NCBI RefSeq assembly: GCF_013402875.1
Contig: NZ_CP058579.1
Span: 2,852,001-2,916,000 of the forward strand
Source: Halorarum salinum
Lineage (GTDB): Archaea > Halobacteriota > Halobacteria > Halobacteriales > Haloferacaceae
Reading direction: 5' to 3'
Length of the DNA stretch: 64,000 bases
The notes under the pieces were generated by a model. That model was given only the letters and a program-made list of their open reading frames with translations. It was not told the origin of the DNA and did not search any database. Shown piece by piece: positions 24,589 to 31,575 of this stretch; within the stretch, counting starts at the first letter, position 1; the number at the start of each line of letters is the position of its first letter. The position numbers and the translations under genes are program-made.

Positions 24589-24776
24589 GATCGTTCTCCG
24601 AACCCGAGACGGAGTTCGTCCTCGAGAAGGGCAACAACGGCAAGCCAACGGGCGTGGTGATTTGCGCGCACTGCGGCGCCGGCCACCTCACCGTCGAGGA
24701 GATCCCGCACGACAACGACTGCGACCAGCGTGGTGTTGTCTCCCACTGGTGGGAGCAGACGTTCGCGGCCGACTAA
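24585..24776 (+). CDS. 63-residue Cys/His micro-protein
   Basis: It contains VICAHCGAGHLTVEEIPHDN followed by a further Cys (DCDQRG), a CxxC...H...C pattern that could bind zinc. It ends the coupled run of early genes. Confidence 0.6.
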   Translation: MRSFSEPETEFVLEKGNNGKPTGVVICAHCGAGHLTVEEIPHDNDCDQRGVVSHWWEQTFAAD

Positions 24777-24931
24777 CCCCCTGTTCACTTCCACTCGCCA
24801 GTATTTGTTTCACTATGGTCGACACTGTATCCCCATCAGGCGGTTACCCGTTCGCCGGGCGACCAGTTTCACTTTCGCCAAGCCCCTCCGGATGGCCACT
24901 AAGTCGGATGGCGACCACGTGTCAACCGGGT

Positions 24932-25102
24932 ATGGACCCCAACCAGGTTCCCGCCGGCTCTCCGTGGTGGTCGCGGGCGGAGTTAGCCCGCGGGCTAACA
25001 GAGCACGACGGCGTCGAGCAGCTTGCCGAGGCGTGGGGCTGTTCGGAGAAGACGATCCGGAAGTGGGCCGACAGGCACGGCCTCGAACTGGAGGCGGTCT
25101 AA
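24932..25102 (+). CDS. 56-residue helix-turn-helix protein
   Basis: It contains GVEQLAEAWGCSEKTIRKWA, a clear HTH like those of phage or transposase regulators, after an N-terminal WWSRAELARGL helix. The start MDPNQVPAG is chosen; in-frame ATGs at 24908 and 24814 are possible, and the region 24777-24931 otherwise shows nothing firm. Its 3' end nearly meets the convergent repressor gene. Confidence 0.65.
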   Translation: MDPNQVPAGSPWWSRAELARGLTEHDGVEQLAEAWGCSEKTIRKWADRHGLELEAV

Positions 25103-25106
25103 GATG

Positions 25107-25364
25107 TTAGTCCCGCGGCTCGAGCTCGCTGGCGTCGAGCTCCTCGTCGAGGTAGGCGAGCCCTTCGTCGGTGATGGCGTACAGGCCGCGGTGGATTTGA
25201 TCGAGGAGCCCATGCCGAGAGAGTTCCTTCGCACGTCGGCTGGCGTGGTCGGCGACCGGCCCGCCGAACGCCTCGATCGCGCCAGGCGTGAGGTTCCCAT
25301 TTTCTCTAATAAGTTCGAGAATTCGGTCATCTGCGGGAACCATCCACTCCGCAGGCTGGCGCAT
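25107..25364 (-). CDS. PhiH1-type repressor-like winged-helix protein
   Basis: This 85-residue protein matches the haloarchaeal phiH1 repressor-like family: MRQPAEWMVPADDRILELI, then NGNLTPGAIEAFGG, ASRRAKELSRHGLL and RGLYAITDEGLAYLDEELDA. The family binds operators that keep halovirus lytic genes silent. It is divergent from the promoter at 25.5 kb that drives DUF7344, PCNA and HNH genes, as expected for a lysogeny switch. The start at 25364 matches the family N terminus; an ATG at 25394 would add ten residues. Confidence 0.75.
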   Translation of the reverse strand: MRQPAEWMVPADDRILELIRENGNLTPGAIEAFGGPVADHASRRAKELSRHGLLDQIHRGLYAITDEGLAYLDEELDASELEPRD

Positions 25365-25470
25365 TGTACCCGTGTCTGCGGAAGAGCATGGCATATCTCC
25401 ACCGATGACAGACGGTTTGACAGTATCACTTATGAATATATCGCCATTCCCGAGTATTCTGACCGTACTT

Positions 25471-25534
25471 CTGATTAGCTGCTCAGTAATCCTGAGCAAG
25501 AACTATAAGGCATGGCTTCTAACATGCTAATCAG
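25471..25534. promoter_or_regulatory. Switch promoter with nested inverted repeats
   Basis: CTGATTAGC (25471-25479) is repeated inverted as GCTAATCAG (25526-25534). Between them lie a hairpin GCTCAG/CTGAGC (25481-25497) and the TATA box ACTATAAGG (25502-25510). The predicted start site (about 25530) falls inside the right arm, so a repressor bound to both arms would block initiation. The rest of 25365-25470 holds a second TATA-like GATATATTC on the reverse strand for the repressor gene. Confidence 0.6.
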
Positions 25535-25660
25535 CCCACCTGTCCGGACTTCCACCTATACGGGCTCCAGAAAGTCCGTGGAAAGTGAAAGTCCGGCGCG
25601 TAGGAGCGCGCCGGGTGGGTCGCCGAAGACCCCCAACCAGGGGTTGAGCACGACTGACCC
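25530..25660 (+). ncRNA. Structured leader RNA of about 130 nt
   Basis: Downstream of the TATA box the DNA is full of matched stems: CCCACC (25535-25540) with GGTGGG (25614-25619); CCGGACTT (25544-25551) with AAGTCCGG (about 25589-25596); CCAC with GTGG inside it; CGGGCT/AGTCCG closing a loop; CGGCGCG/CGCGCCG (25594-25613); GGGTC/GACCC (25617-25632), which competes with the first stem; and CAACC/GGTTG just before the ATG at 25661. Mutually exclusive stems are a hallmark of regulatory RNAs. No known family is recognised. Confidence 0.5.
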
Positions 25661-26188
25661 ATGAGCACATCAGACGACAGGGCACTTAAACAAAGCCCCA
25701 CGAGAAACAGTAGCACAGTAAACAGGTCTGAGAGCGACGGTGTCGGAGGCGAGGAGGCCGAAGAGAACCCGCAGGTGTTGGGCGGCCTCCAGAGCGGCAA
25801 TGATCCCGAGGACCTCTGGGACACGATGGGCTCCCAGCGCCGGAGACGGTCCGTCGAATACTGCGCCACGCGCGAGGGCGTGATGATCGGCGACCTCGCC
25901 GACCACAACGCCGCGCTGGAGAACGACTGTCCTGCCGACCAGCTCGACGCCCAGCAGCGCAAGCGCGTCTACATCGCGCTCCTTCAGAACCACCTCCCGC
26001 TCCTCGACGAGGCGAACATCATCGACTGGGACGGTCCCCAGGATACGGTCTCGCGTGGCGACGAGTTCGTCACCGCACACCTCGCTGTCGAGACGATGCA
26101 GGAGATCGACGCCGGCGAGTTCCGCCGGCAAAACGAGCCGGCCGGACTCGTCGGTGGGCTAAAGGCGAAGCTGTGGGGGTCCGCATGA
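25661..26188 (+). CDS. DUF7344-like regulator
   Basis: This 175-residue protein has a core of SQRRRRSVEYCATREGVMI, then LADHNAALEND, then RVYIALLQNHLPLLDEANII, the pattern of DUF7344 winged-helix proteins common in haloarchaea and their proviruses. The first 45 residues are disordered and Ser-rich. It is the first gene after the structured leader and is coupled to the following small genes and PCNA. Likely a transcription regulator of the early lytic operon. Confidence 0.7.
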   Translation: MSTSDDRALKQSPTRNSSTVNRSESDGVGGEEAEENPQVLGGLQSGNDPEDLWDTMGSQRRRRSVEYCATREGVMIGDLADHNAALENDCPADQLDAQQRKRVYIALLQNHLPLLDEANIIDWDGPQDTVSRGDEFVTAHLAVETMQEIDAGEFRRQNEPAGLVGGLKAKLWGSA

Positions 26189-26331
26189 GCACCTCGAGCG
26201 CGTTCAAGCAGGTCGGCGACCACACGCTCCAGCATCTCTACCAGCGGCTCACCCCTGAGTGGGACTGCATCGACTGTCCGGAGCGGCACGAGAACCCCGA
26301 GGACTTCGAGGACGTGGGGTGCTCGGCATGA
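26185..26331 (+). CDS. 48-residue Cys-containing micro-protein
   Basis: It starts MSTSSAFKQVGDHTLQHL and contains WDCIDCPERHENPED with a later Cys, a CxxC...H...C pattern. It overlaps DUF7344-like and PCNA genes by ATGA on both sides. Confidence 0.6.
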   Translation: MSTSSAFKQVGDHTLQHLYQRLTPEWDCIDCPERHENPEDFEDVGCSA

Positions 26332-27107
26332 GCGTCGCCGAACAGCGGGAGACGTTCGAGGCGATCATCGACGCACAGGTGCTCCAGCAGACCATCGACA
26401 CGCTTCAGGCGGTCGTGCAGGAGGCCATCTTCACACTCGACGAGGATGGCATCCGGGCGGCCGCGGTCGACCCCGGAAACGTCGCCATGACGCGCGTCGA
26501 TCTCGACGCGGCGGCGTTCGAGTCCTACTGGGCGGACGGCGGTCGCATCGGCGTGAACCTCACGCGCCTGGACGACATCGTCAGCAAGGCGAACGCGGAC
26601 GACATCATCCATCTCGAACTTGACGAGGAGACGCGGAAGCTCAACATCCGTTTCCGGAACGTCGATGTGAGCATGGCGCTGATCGACCCCGACGCGATTC
26701 GGAAAGAACCCGACCTTCCGAATCTCGACGACAAGTGGCACGCCGACCTGCACGTCGAGGCGGCCATGCTCTCGGAGGCGGTCGACATTGCTGACCTCAT
26801 TTCGGACCACGTCCGCTTCCGCAGCGTCGCCGACGAGGGAGTGCTGCACGTCGAGGCGCAGGGCGACACCGACGACTCGGACGTGACCGTCGAGGGGGAT
26901 GACCTCCTCCCGGGGAGCGAAATCGGCGAGGACTGCAACTCGCTTCTGTCGCTGGGTTACTTCACCGACCTGTTCAAGCCGGTTCCGAACGACGCCGAGG
27001 TGCGTCTGCGACACGGGACGGAACACCCGGTGCTGTTCGAGTACGAATTCGCCGACGGTCACGGGTTCGCTGAGGGCTTTCAGGCCCCGCGGGTCGAGGC
27101 GAGGTGA
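26328..27107 (+). CDS. Virus-encoded sliding clamp (PCNA)
   Basis: This 259-residue protein has the archaeal PCNA size and pattern: FEAIIDAQVLQQTIDTLQAV at the start, LDEDGIRAAAVDPGNVAM, LSEAVDIADLISDHVRF, and the C-terminal LRHGTEHPVLFEYEF. Clamps ring DNA and tether polymerase. No polymerase, helicase or primase is encoded in the visible provirus, so it probably captures the host replisome. The start MSVAEQRETF overlaps the preceding stop; an in-frame ATG at 26259 is not preferred. Confidence 0.85.
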   Translation: MSVAEQRETFEAIIDAQVLQQTIDTLQAVVQEAIFTLDEDGIRAAAVDPGNVAMTRVDLDAAAFESYWADGGRIGVNLTRLDDIVSKANADDIIHLELDEETRKLNIRFRNVDVSMALIDPDAIRKEPDLPNLDDKWHADLHVEAAMLSEAVDIADLISDHVRFRSVADEGVLHVEAQGDTDDSDVTVEGDDLLPGSEIGEDCNSLLSLGYFTDLFKPVPNDAEVRLRHGTEHPVLFEYEFADGHGFAEGFQAPRVEAR

Positions 27108-27114
27108 CCTGGAT

Positions 27115-27678
27115 GTGTCTACTACTGCATCCGAGCCTCAATACGTCCTCGGCGAGGCAGCACCCCAACAGGACACGTGCGCCCGCTTCGAGACAAAGGG
27201 CGGCCACGGATCGGGCGCTGGCTACGAGCGCTGGCGGAGTTATGAGTTTCGCCCGCACACCCCCCGCCGCGGCAAGGAGGACGTGTACGTCCCCCACCAC
27301 CGCCTACTGGCGGTCGTCGCGTGCTACCCGCCGGACATGCCAATCGAGGACATCCTCGCGGATCTCGACGGGAAGGACGTCCACCACTCGTCGCCTGAGG
27401 TCGAGGGTGACCGTGGCGTCAAGTGGGACAACCGACCGTCGTGCCTGCACGTCATCGACCACGCAGAACACTCGTCTATCACGAACGCGCAGGTTCGCGC
27501 GTGGGCCGAGGACGACAAGGCTCGCCGGGACTCTCCCGACCCCGAACCGGACGCCGATGCATGTGTCGTCTGTGGGGCGACGGAGGAACCGTTCGGCCGG
27601 TCGCCGGACTGGGACGGCCTTCGGTGCCTGCCGTGCGCCAAGGAGGCGTCCGAGGGGGCGCCAATCGAGGTGGTCTAA
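27115..27678 (+). CDS. HNH-type endonuclease-like protein with C-terminal zinc knuckle
   Basis: This 187-residue protein (GTG start) has an HNH-like core: VPHHRLLAVVACYPP, then KDVHHSSPEVEGDRG, then WDNRPSCLHVIDHAEHSS, the His/Asn/His layout of phage and homing nucleases. The C terminus carries CVVCGATEEPF and CLPCAKEA, a zinc ribbon. It follows PCNA by eight bases. Possible roles are packaging, DNA repair or a free-standing homing nuclease; the sequence cannot decide. Confidence 0.7.
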   Translation: MSTTASEPQYVLGEAAPQQDTCARFETKGGHGSGAGYERWRSYEFRPHTPRRGKEDVYVPHHRLLAVVACYPPDMPIEDILADLDGKDVHHSSPEVEGDRGVKWDNRPSCLHVIDHAEHSSITNAQVRAWAEDDKARRDSPDPEPDADACVVCGATEEPFGRSPDWDGLRCLPCAKEASEGAPIEVV

Positions 27679-27822
27679 GTGACTGAGCAGGTTCGCGAGC
27701 ACCTCCAGCGGGCGCTCGACGCTGCGGTCACGTCCGACGCCGATCTCGACGAGGCGGAGGAGGCGTTCGATGAGTTCAAGGGACGCATCGACGACCTGCG
27801 CGTCGTCCGAGGGGAGGCATGA
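27679..27822 (+). CDS. 47-residue helical protein, GTG start
   Basis: It starts VTEQVREHLQRALDA immediately after the previous stop and is a single amphipathic coiled coil. No motif; overlaps the next ATG. Confidence 0.5.
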   Translation: MTEQVREHLQRALDAAVTSDADLDEAEEAFDEFKGRIDDLRVVRGEA

Positions 27823-27914
27823 CGCTCTCCACCTGGCAGGCGTTCGGCCTCGTGTGGGCGGTCACGCTCGGCTGCTTCGGTGCCATCGTCACCGCGGTGG
27901 TGATGCTCGGATGA
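27819..27914 (+). CDS. 31-residue membrane micro-protein
   Basis: MTLSTWQAFGLVWAV and the rest form a single hydrophobic span. It overlaps genes at both ends by four bases, which supports translation. Confidence 0.5.
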   Translation: MTLSTWQAFGLVWAVTLGCFGAIVTAVVMLG

Positions 27915-28177
27915 GCGCCAACGAGGACCTCGTCGAGTGCTGCCCGGAGTGCGGGCGGGCGCGGATCTATAAGCTCAAACGGTCGCTCAACGGCGGCCAC
28001 GCCGACCACGAGTTCGCCTACTCGTGTCGGATCTGTTCCCACAAGTTCGACGACCCCGACGAGCGGGAGCCGCGGAACGATGGCGGGATGGACCCGAACT
28101 CGCTCGCCGCCCGTCTCGACCGCGCCAGCCCGGAGGACATCGGCCTGTCGCCCGTTGGCGACCGGGGGGACGCATGA
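27911..28177 (+). CDS. 88-residue zinc ribbon
   Basis: It carries CCPECGRARIY and SCRICSHKFDDPDE, giving two CxxC pairs. The C-terminal 40 residues are acidic and disordered. Coupled to neighbours by ATGA. Confidence 0.7.
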   Translation: MSANEDLVECCPECGRARIYKLKRSLNGGHADHEFAYSCRICSHKFDDPDEREPRNDGGMDPNSLAARLDRASPEDIGLSPVGDRGDA

Positions 28178-28566
28178 GCGCCGCCCCTTCCCGGCAGGAC
28201 GAACCCGTCATCGCCGCGGGCGAGTACCCGCTCCCCGCCGTCCCGAGCCAGCACCTCCGCGAGGACCGCTGGCCATCGCGGGGCGGATCCGGCGAGGACA
28301 TCCACGTCGCATGGCGCCGCGCCCGCCGGCTCGACCTCCGGCACGCCGAGGACGGCATCGAGCGCGTCCCCGCCCACGACGAGGCCCGCTACGACGACGT
28401 CACCGAGGCGGTGCTGTTCCGCCGAGACGACACGCTCACGACGTGCTACAGCGTCCGGCTGGAGCTCATCACGAACGACCACGGCCGGGCGGTCCGCGAG
28501 GCCGTCCGGGAGCAGTTCTGGCGCGATGGACAGTCGCTAAATCACCATGAGGTTCACGAACCATGA
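28174..28566 (+). CDS. 130-residue hypothetical protein
   Basis: It has PLPAVPSQHLREDRW and AVLFRRDDTLTTCYSVRLE followed by a C-terminal HHEVHEP. It resembles small conserved haloarchaeal proteins of unknown role. Overlaps by ATGA on both sides. Confidence 0.55.
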   Translation: MSAAPSRQDEPVIAAGEYPLPAVPSQHLREDRWPSRGGSGEDIHVAWRRARRLDLRHAEDGIERVPAHDEARYDDVTEAVLFRRDDTLTTCYSVRLELITNDHGRAVREAVREQFWRDGQSLNHHEVHEP

Positions 28567-28730
28567 GCAAGTCCGCACAGTCAATCGAGGCCGTTCAGGC
28601 CGATACGACCGACCAGTGGATACAGGAGCACAAGGCGGAGATCGACCGCGAGGCCGACAGCGACGGCCCGCACGCCTGGGTGTTCCAGCGCATCCGTCAG
28701 GAGTCGGACTGCTGGGAGGGCGACTCGTGA
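28563..28730 (+). CDS. 55-residue hypothetical protein
   Basis: It starts MSKSAQSIEAVQADTTDQW and ends SDCWEGDS. Its 3' end overlaps the convergent integrase gene by 34 bases. No motif recognised. Confidence 0.5.
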   Translation: MSKSAQSIEAVQADTTDQWIQEHKAEIDREADSDGPHAWVFQRIRQESDCWEGDS

Positions 28731-29974
28731 GCCCCCAGCATGCTGGCGTCCTCGTCGAGGCGCTGGAGCGACTCGGAGAGGAACGCCCGCCGCTCCTGCT
28801 CGGAGAGGTCGGCCATGGCGTCTGCGAGCGAGCCGATGGCCTGCTGTTTCAGACGCCGCGTCGCCCCGTCAGCGGGCTCACCACACCGGTTGCAGTACTG
28901 GTGACCGGGAGCGAGTGGTTCGCGACAGTTCGGACAGGGGATGCGCTGGCGGTCCGGCCCGTCCTCGTCCTCCTCGACGATGCCGGCGTGGCGCCAGATC
29001 GCCTCGTTGTGCTGCTCGCCGGAGATGTGCTCGTAGGTGGCCCACATGTCGGTGTCGACCGACCAGTGGACGCGGTGCTCGATCTCGCCGCGGTCCCAGC
29101 CCTCGCGACGCATCCGCGTGATTGCCGAGTGGCGGAAGTTGTGGGGGTTGACGGGCTTGTCGATCCCCGCGTGGTCCGCGGCCTTCCGCAGCTGCCCGCG
29201 GATGTTCTGCGGGGAGATGGCACCGGCGTCGTCCTCGTCGGTGTTGTGGTTCCCGCCGATACGGTGGAAGAAGGCGACGTCCTCACGCTCCGGGCGCGGG
29301 TGCGTCGACCGGAGGTAGGTCTGGAGGATGGTCTTCGAGTCGATGATGGGGTAGGACATGACTGTCGCGCCCTTCAGGCCGGTCGCGTTCGGGTTCGGCG
29401 AGTAGGTGGCGCGGACGCCCTCGAGGTCGACGTCGCCGACGCGGAGCGACCCGACGAGCGAGAGGCGGGCGCCCGTGTCGGCGAGGAACTCGATGAGCGC
29501 GATGTCGCGGAGGTTGTTCGCCCCCTCGGCGAGTGCGGCGACGTCCTCGGGAGTAAGCATGTCCTCGGGTTCGACGTTGTTCTGTGGGGGTGCGACGAGG
29601 TCGTAGTCCTCGACCCACTCCGCCTCGACGTCGATCGTGTCGAGGAACTTCGTCACGGCGAACTGGTAGTTGCGGATGGTCCCCTCGGAGAAGCCTGGGT
29701 CGTCACCCTGCCCGAGCGCGGGATCGCGTCGCCAGTCGAAGACGTAGCTGTCGAGACCCGCCTCGTCGAGGTCGATGAGGGGCTCGTCGGTGAGGTCGGA
29801 GACACGGCGGAGATTCCGGAGGTAGACAGCGAGCGTCGACTCGGCGACGTGGCCGTCGATGGCGGTGACGAACCGCTTGATGTAGGGTCGGTCTACCTCG
29901 TCGTGGTCGTCGACGGCGTCGAGCTCCTTTCGGAGTTGCCGGCCGAAGTTCTGGAAGTCCTCCAGGTTGCCCAT
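28697..29974 (-). CDS. Tyrosine integrase with C-terminal zinc ribbon
   Basis: This 425-residue protein has the recombinase catalytic set: Arg170 in DTGARLSLVG, HNFRH at residues 278-282, HWS at 303-305 and Tyr314 in MWATYEH. An N-terminal SAM-like core-binding domain spans about residues 1-120. Beyond the catalytic domain is a zinc ribbon (CPNC at 347, CNRC at 361) and a helical tail. It is encoded toward the provirus interior; a TTTACA box near 30000 is 26 bases upstream. It lies 270 bases from the tRNA-like element, the usual arrangement for integration at a tRNA 3' end. Confidence 0.9.
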   Translation of the reverse strand: MGNLEDFQNFGRQLRKELDAVDDHDEVDRPYIKRFVTAIDGHVAESTLAVYLRNLRRVSDLTDEPLIDLDEAGLDSYVFDWRRDPALGQGDDPGFSEGTIRNYQFAVTKFLDTIDVEAEWVEDYDLVAPPQNNVEPEDMLTPEDVAALAEGANNLRDIALIEFLADTGARLSLVGSLRVGDVDLEGVRATYSPNPNATGLKGATVMSYPIIDSKTILQTYLRSTHPRPEREDVAFFHRIGGNHNTDEDDAGAISPQNIRGQLRKAADHAGIDKPVNPHNFRHSAITRMRREGWDRGEIEHRVHWSVDTDMWATYEHISGEQHNEAIWRHAGIVEEDEDGPDRQRIPCPNCREPLAPGHQYCNRCGEPADGATRRLKQQAIGSLADAMADLSEQERRAFLSESLQRLDEDASMLGAHESPSQQSDS

Positions 29975-30121
29975 GGACCCGCCGACTCAGAAGAGACTTG
30001 TAAAGGTGAGCTTTGGAAAAATAGGCTTTTTGGACGTCCCAGGCCGAGGCGTATCCCCGACGAGCCGTCGGATTTCCCGGCCGCTGGTCGAAACGGGCCG
30101 GCCGTCGACTGGCGGTCTCGG

Positions 30122-30189
30122 GTCCACGTGGTTACGGAACGTGGACCAGTTCGTGGACTCCCGGAACTCGCTCCGCCGGCAGGTCCACG
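30122..30189. promoter_or_regulatory. Four GTCCACG sites, probable integrase arm sites
   Basis: GTCCACG occurs forward at 30122-30128 and 30183-30189 and inverted (CGTGGAC) at 30140-30146 and 30152-30158. The first pair forms an 8-bp inverted repeat. They lie between the integrase gene and the putative attachment site and are good candidates for arm-type binding sites or accessory-factor sites. Confidence 0.5.
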
Positions 30190-30243
30190 CCCGGTCGGGG
30201 CCGTCCCAACCGTGCTGGTGGCTCTCGCGGAATCGGGGAGGAA

Positions 30244-30336
30244 CGGTAGGGGTGGGATTCGAACCACACGAGGCCGGAGTTCCGGCCTTCACCGTTTCGC
30301 GTATCGGTGATGCTCTTGCCAACGAGCGACCCTACC
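30244..30336 (-). tRNA. Degenerate class-II tRNA-like element, putative provirus attachment site
   Basis: The reverse strand gives acceptor GGTAGGG pairing with CCCTACC, a D arm GCTC-GTTGGCAA-GAGC, a stem TCACC/GGTGA closing a 12-base loop, a 7-bp variable arm AGGCCGG/CCGGCCT, and a T arm TTCGAAT with one bulged base. The long variable arm is class-II-like (Leu/Ser), but the oversized anticodon loop yields no believable anticodon. It may be a decayed tRNA or a tRNA-like RNA. Its 3' end faces the integrase, so it may be the attachment core; the left copy is outside the window. Confidence 0.55.
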
Positions 30337-30431
30337 TCGGCGGATGCTACTCCGTGGGGCGTCGTGTTTGTTATTACGTCGGTACCGACGGTTAGAACGC
30401 GCCGTAACGGGGTCACCGGGTTCCGCTCGTC

Positions 30432-30588
30432 GCCGTCGCGGATTCGCCCGCTGACCGGTCCGACCGACCCGGTCGGTCCGTCCGACCCGGCCGACCCCAC
30501 TGGCTGGGGGACTGGGGACTGAACGTCGTCGGAGACGCGTATCACGACAGGGGAGCGTTTTTGCGGCGCGACCACGTTTGGACGACGT
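30432..30588. other. Intergenic gap with GACCGAC-type repeats
   Basis: From the tRNA-like element to 30588 no gene is seen. GACCGACCCGGTCGGTC near 30466 is an inverted repeat and GACCGG/GACCCGG units recur. A T-run (gcgtttttgc) lies near 30554-30563, about 30 bases before the HD gene start. Confidence 0.4.
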
Positions 30589-31422
30589 ATGAGCGAGGAC
30601 GCCCAGGCCGCCGCCGGCGCCGCCGGCGGGCGACGATACGATCCCGACGCCGAGCACGCCTTCCCCGACGGGAAGTTGAACGAGGTGTTCGAGGCGATCC
30701 GCGACGACCCGGAGATCCACACCTACCTGCGCGCACAGAACGTGAACGCGGTCACCCGGAAGGGGTACAACGACCACGGCGCGAAACACATCGAGATCGT
30801 CCGCAACCACGCCCTGCGGCTGTACGACCTGCTGAAACGCGGCGGCGTGGAGTTCAACGGCGCCGCCCAGCAGGGGCTCGCGGAGGCCGACGAGGCGGTC
30901 ATCATCGCGCTCGCGGCCACCCTCCACGACATCGGCCACGTCGTCCACCGGGACGAGCACGCCTACTACTCGATCCCGCTCGCGGCCGACGTGCTCGACC
31001 GGTTCCTCGAGCAGTTCTACGACACGTCCGAGGCCGTCCGCATGAAGGGCGAGGTGCTCCACGCCATCCTCTGTCACCACACCGAGGAGGACCCGCTCAC
31101 CCGCGAGGCGGGCGTCATCCGCGTCGCCGACGGCCTCGACATGGAGCGCGGCCGGTCCAGGATGCCCTACGAGAAGGGCGGGCGCGGGATCAACACCCTC
31201 TCCTCGCAGGCCATCCGTCACGTCGAACTCAACCCCGGCACCGGCGAGAACGAGGACGTCCCCGTGTTCGTCGACATCGAGATGGTGAACGCCGCGGGCG
31301 TCTATCAGGTCGACAACCTCCTGAAGGCGAAGCTGAAGGACTCGCTCATCGACGAGTACGTCCGCATCGTCGCCATCAACACGAAGGCCGACGACCAGCT
31401 CGTCGAGCGCATCGAGCTGTAA
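30589..31422 (+). CDS. HD-domain phosphohydrolase
   Basis: This 277-residue protein has the HD metal motif at TLHDIGH (His113-Asp114), preceded by HGAKHIEIV (His63, His67) and followed by LCHHTEED and VADGLDMERGR. The family hydrolyses phosphate esters such as nucleotides or cyclic nucleotides. It is the first chromosomal gene right of the provirus. Substrate is not predictable. The N-terminal 15 residues are Ala/Gly-rich and probably disordered. Confidence 0.85.
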   Translation: MSEDAQAAAGAAGGRRYDPDAEHAFPDGKLNEVFEAIRDDPEIHTYLRAQNVNAVTRKGYNDHGAKHIEIVRNHALRLYDLLKRGGVEFNGAAQQGLAEADEAVIIALAATLHDIGHVVHRDEHAYYSIPLAADVLDRFLEQFYDTSEAVRMKGEVLHAILCHHTEEDPLTREAGVIRVADGLDMERGRSRMPYEKGGRGINTLSSQAIRHVELNPGTGENEDVPVFVDIEMVNAAGVYQVDNLLKAKLKDSLIDEYVRIVAINTKADDQLVERIEL

Positions 31423-31575
31423 TCCCGAACCGGCGCTCCGTCCGACCCGTTCTCCCGCGGAGGCGTTCTTCGGTCGGTCCCCCGACCGCACCTCATCGAA
31501 CCCCCGCGGCTGCCGCCTCCGGGACCCTTTTCAACGGCCGCGCGGTGTTTCGAACCGAAACGAGGATAGCCACAG

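Noticed and set aside
24814-24931. N-terminal extension of the HTH micro-protein
   Set aside because: The added residues are Ser/Pro-rich without family resemblance; the HTH part starts at 24932.
25540-25650. RNase P or group II intron RNA because of GAAAGTCCGG in the leader
   Set aside because: Only one short motif matches; the other conserved blocks and the needed length are missing.
28547-30310. Long forward open frame of about 587 codons opposite the integrase
   Set aside because: It is antisense to a clearly catalytic integrase; GC-rich third positions create long false frames in this genome.
30244-30336. Functional tRNA-Ser or tRNA-Leu
   Set aside because: The anticodon loop has 12 bases and the T stem has a bulge; no valid anticodon can be assigned.
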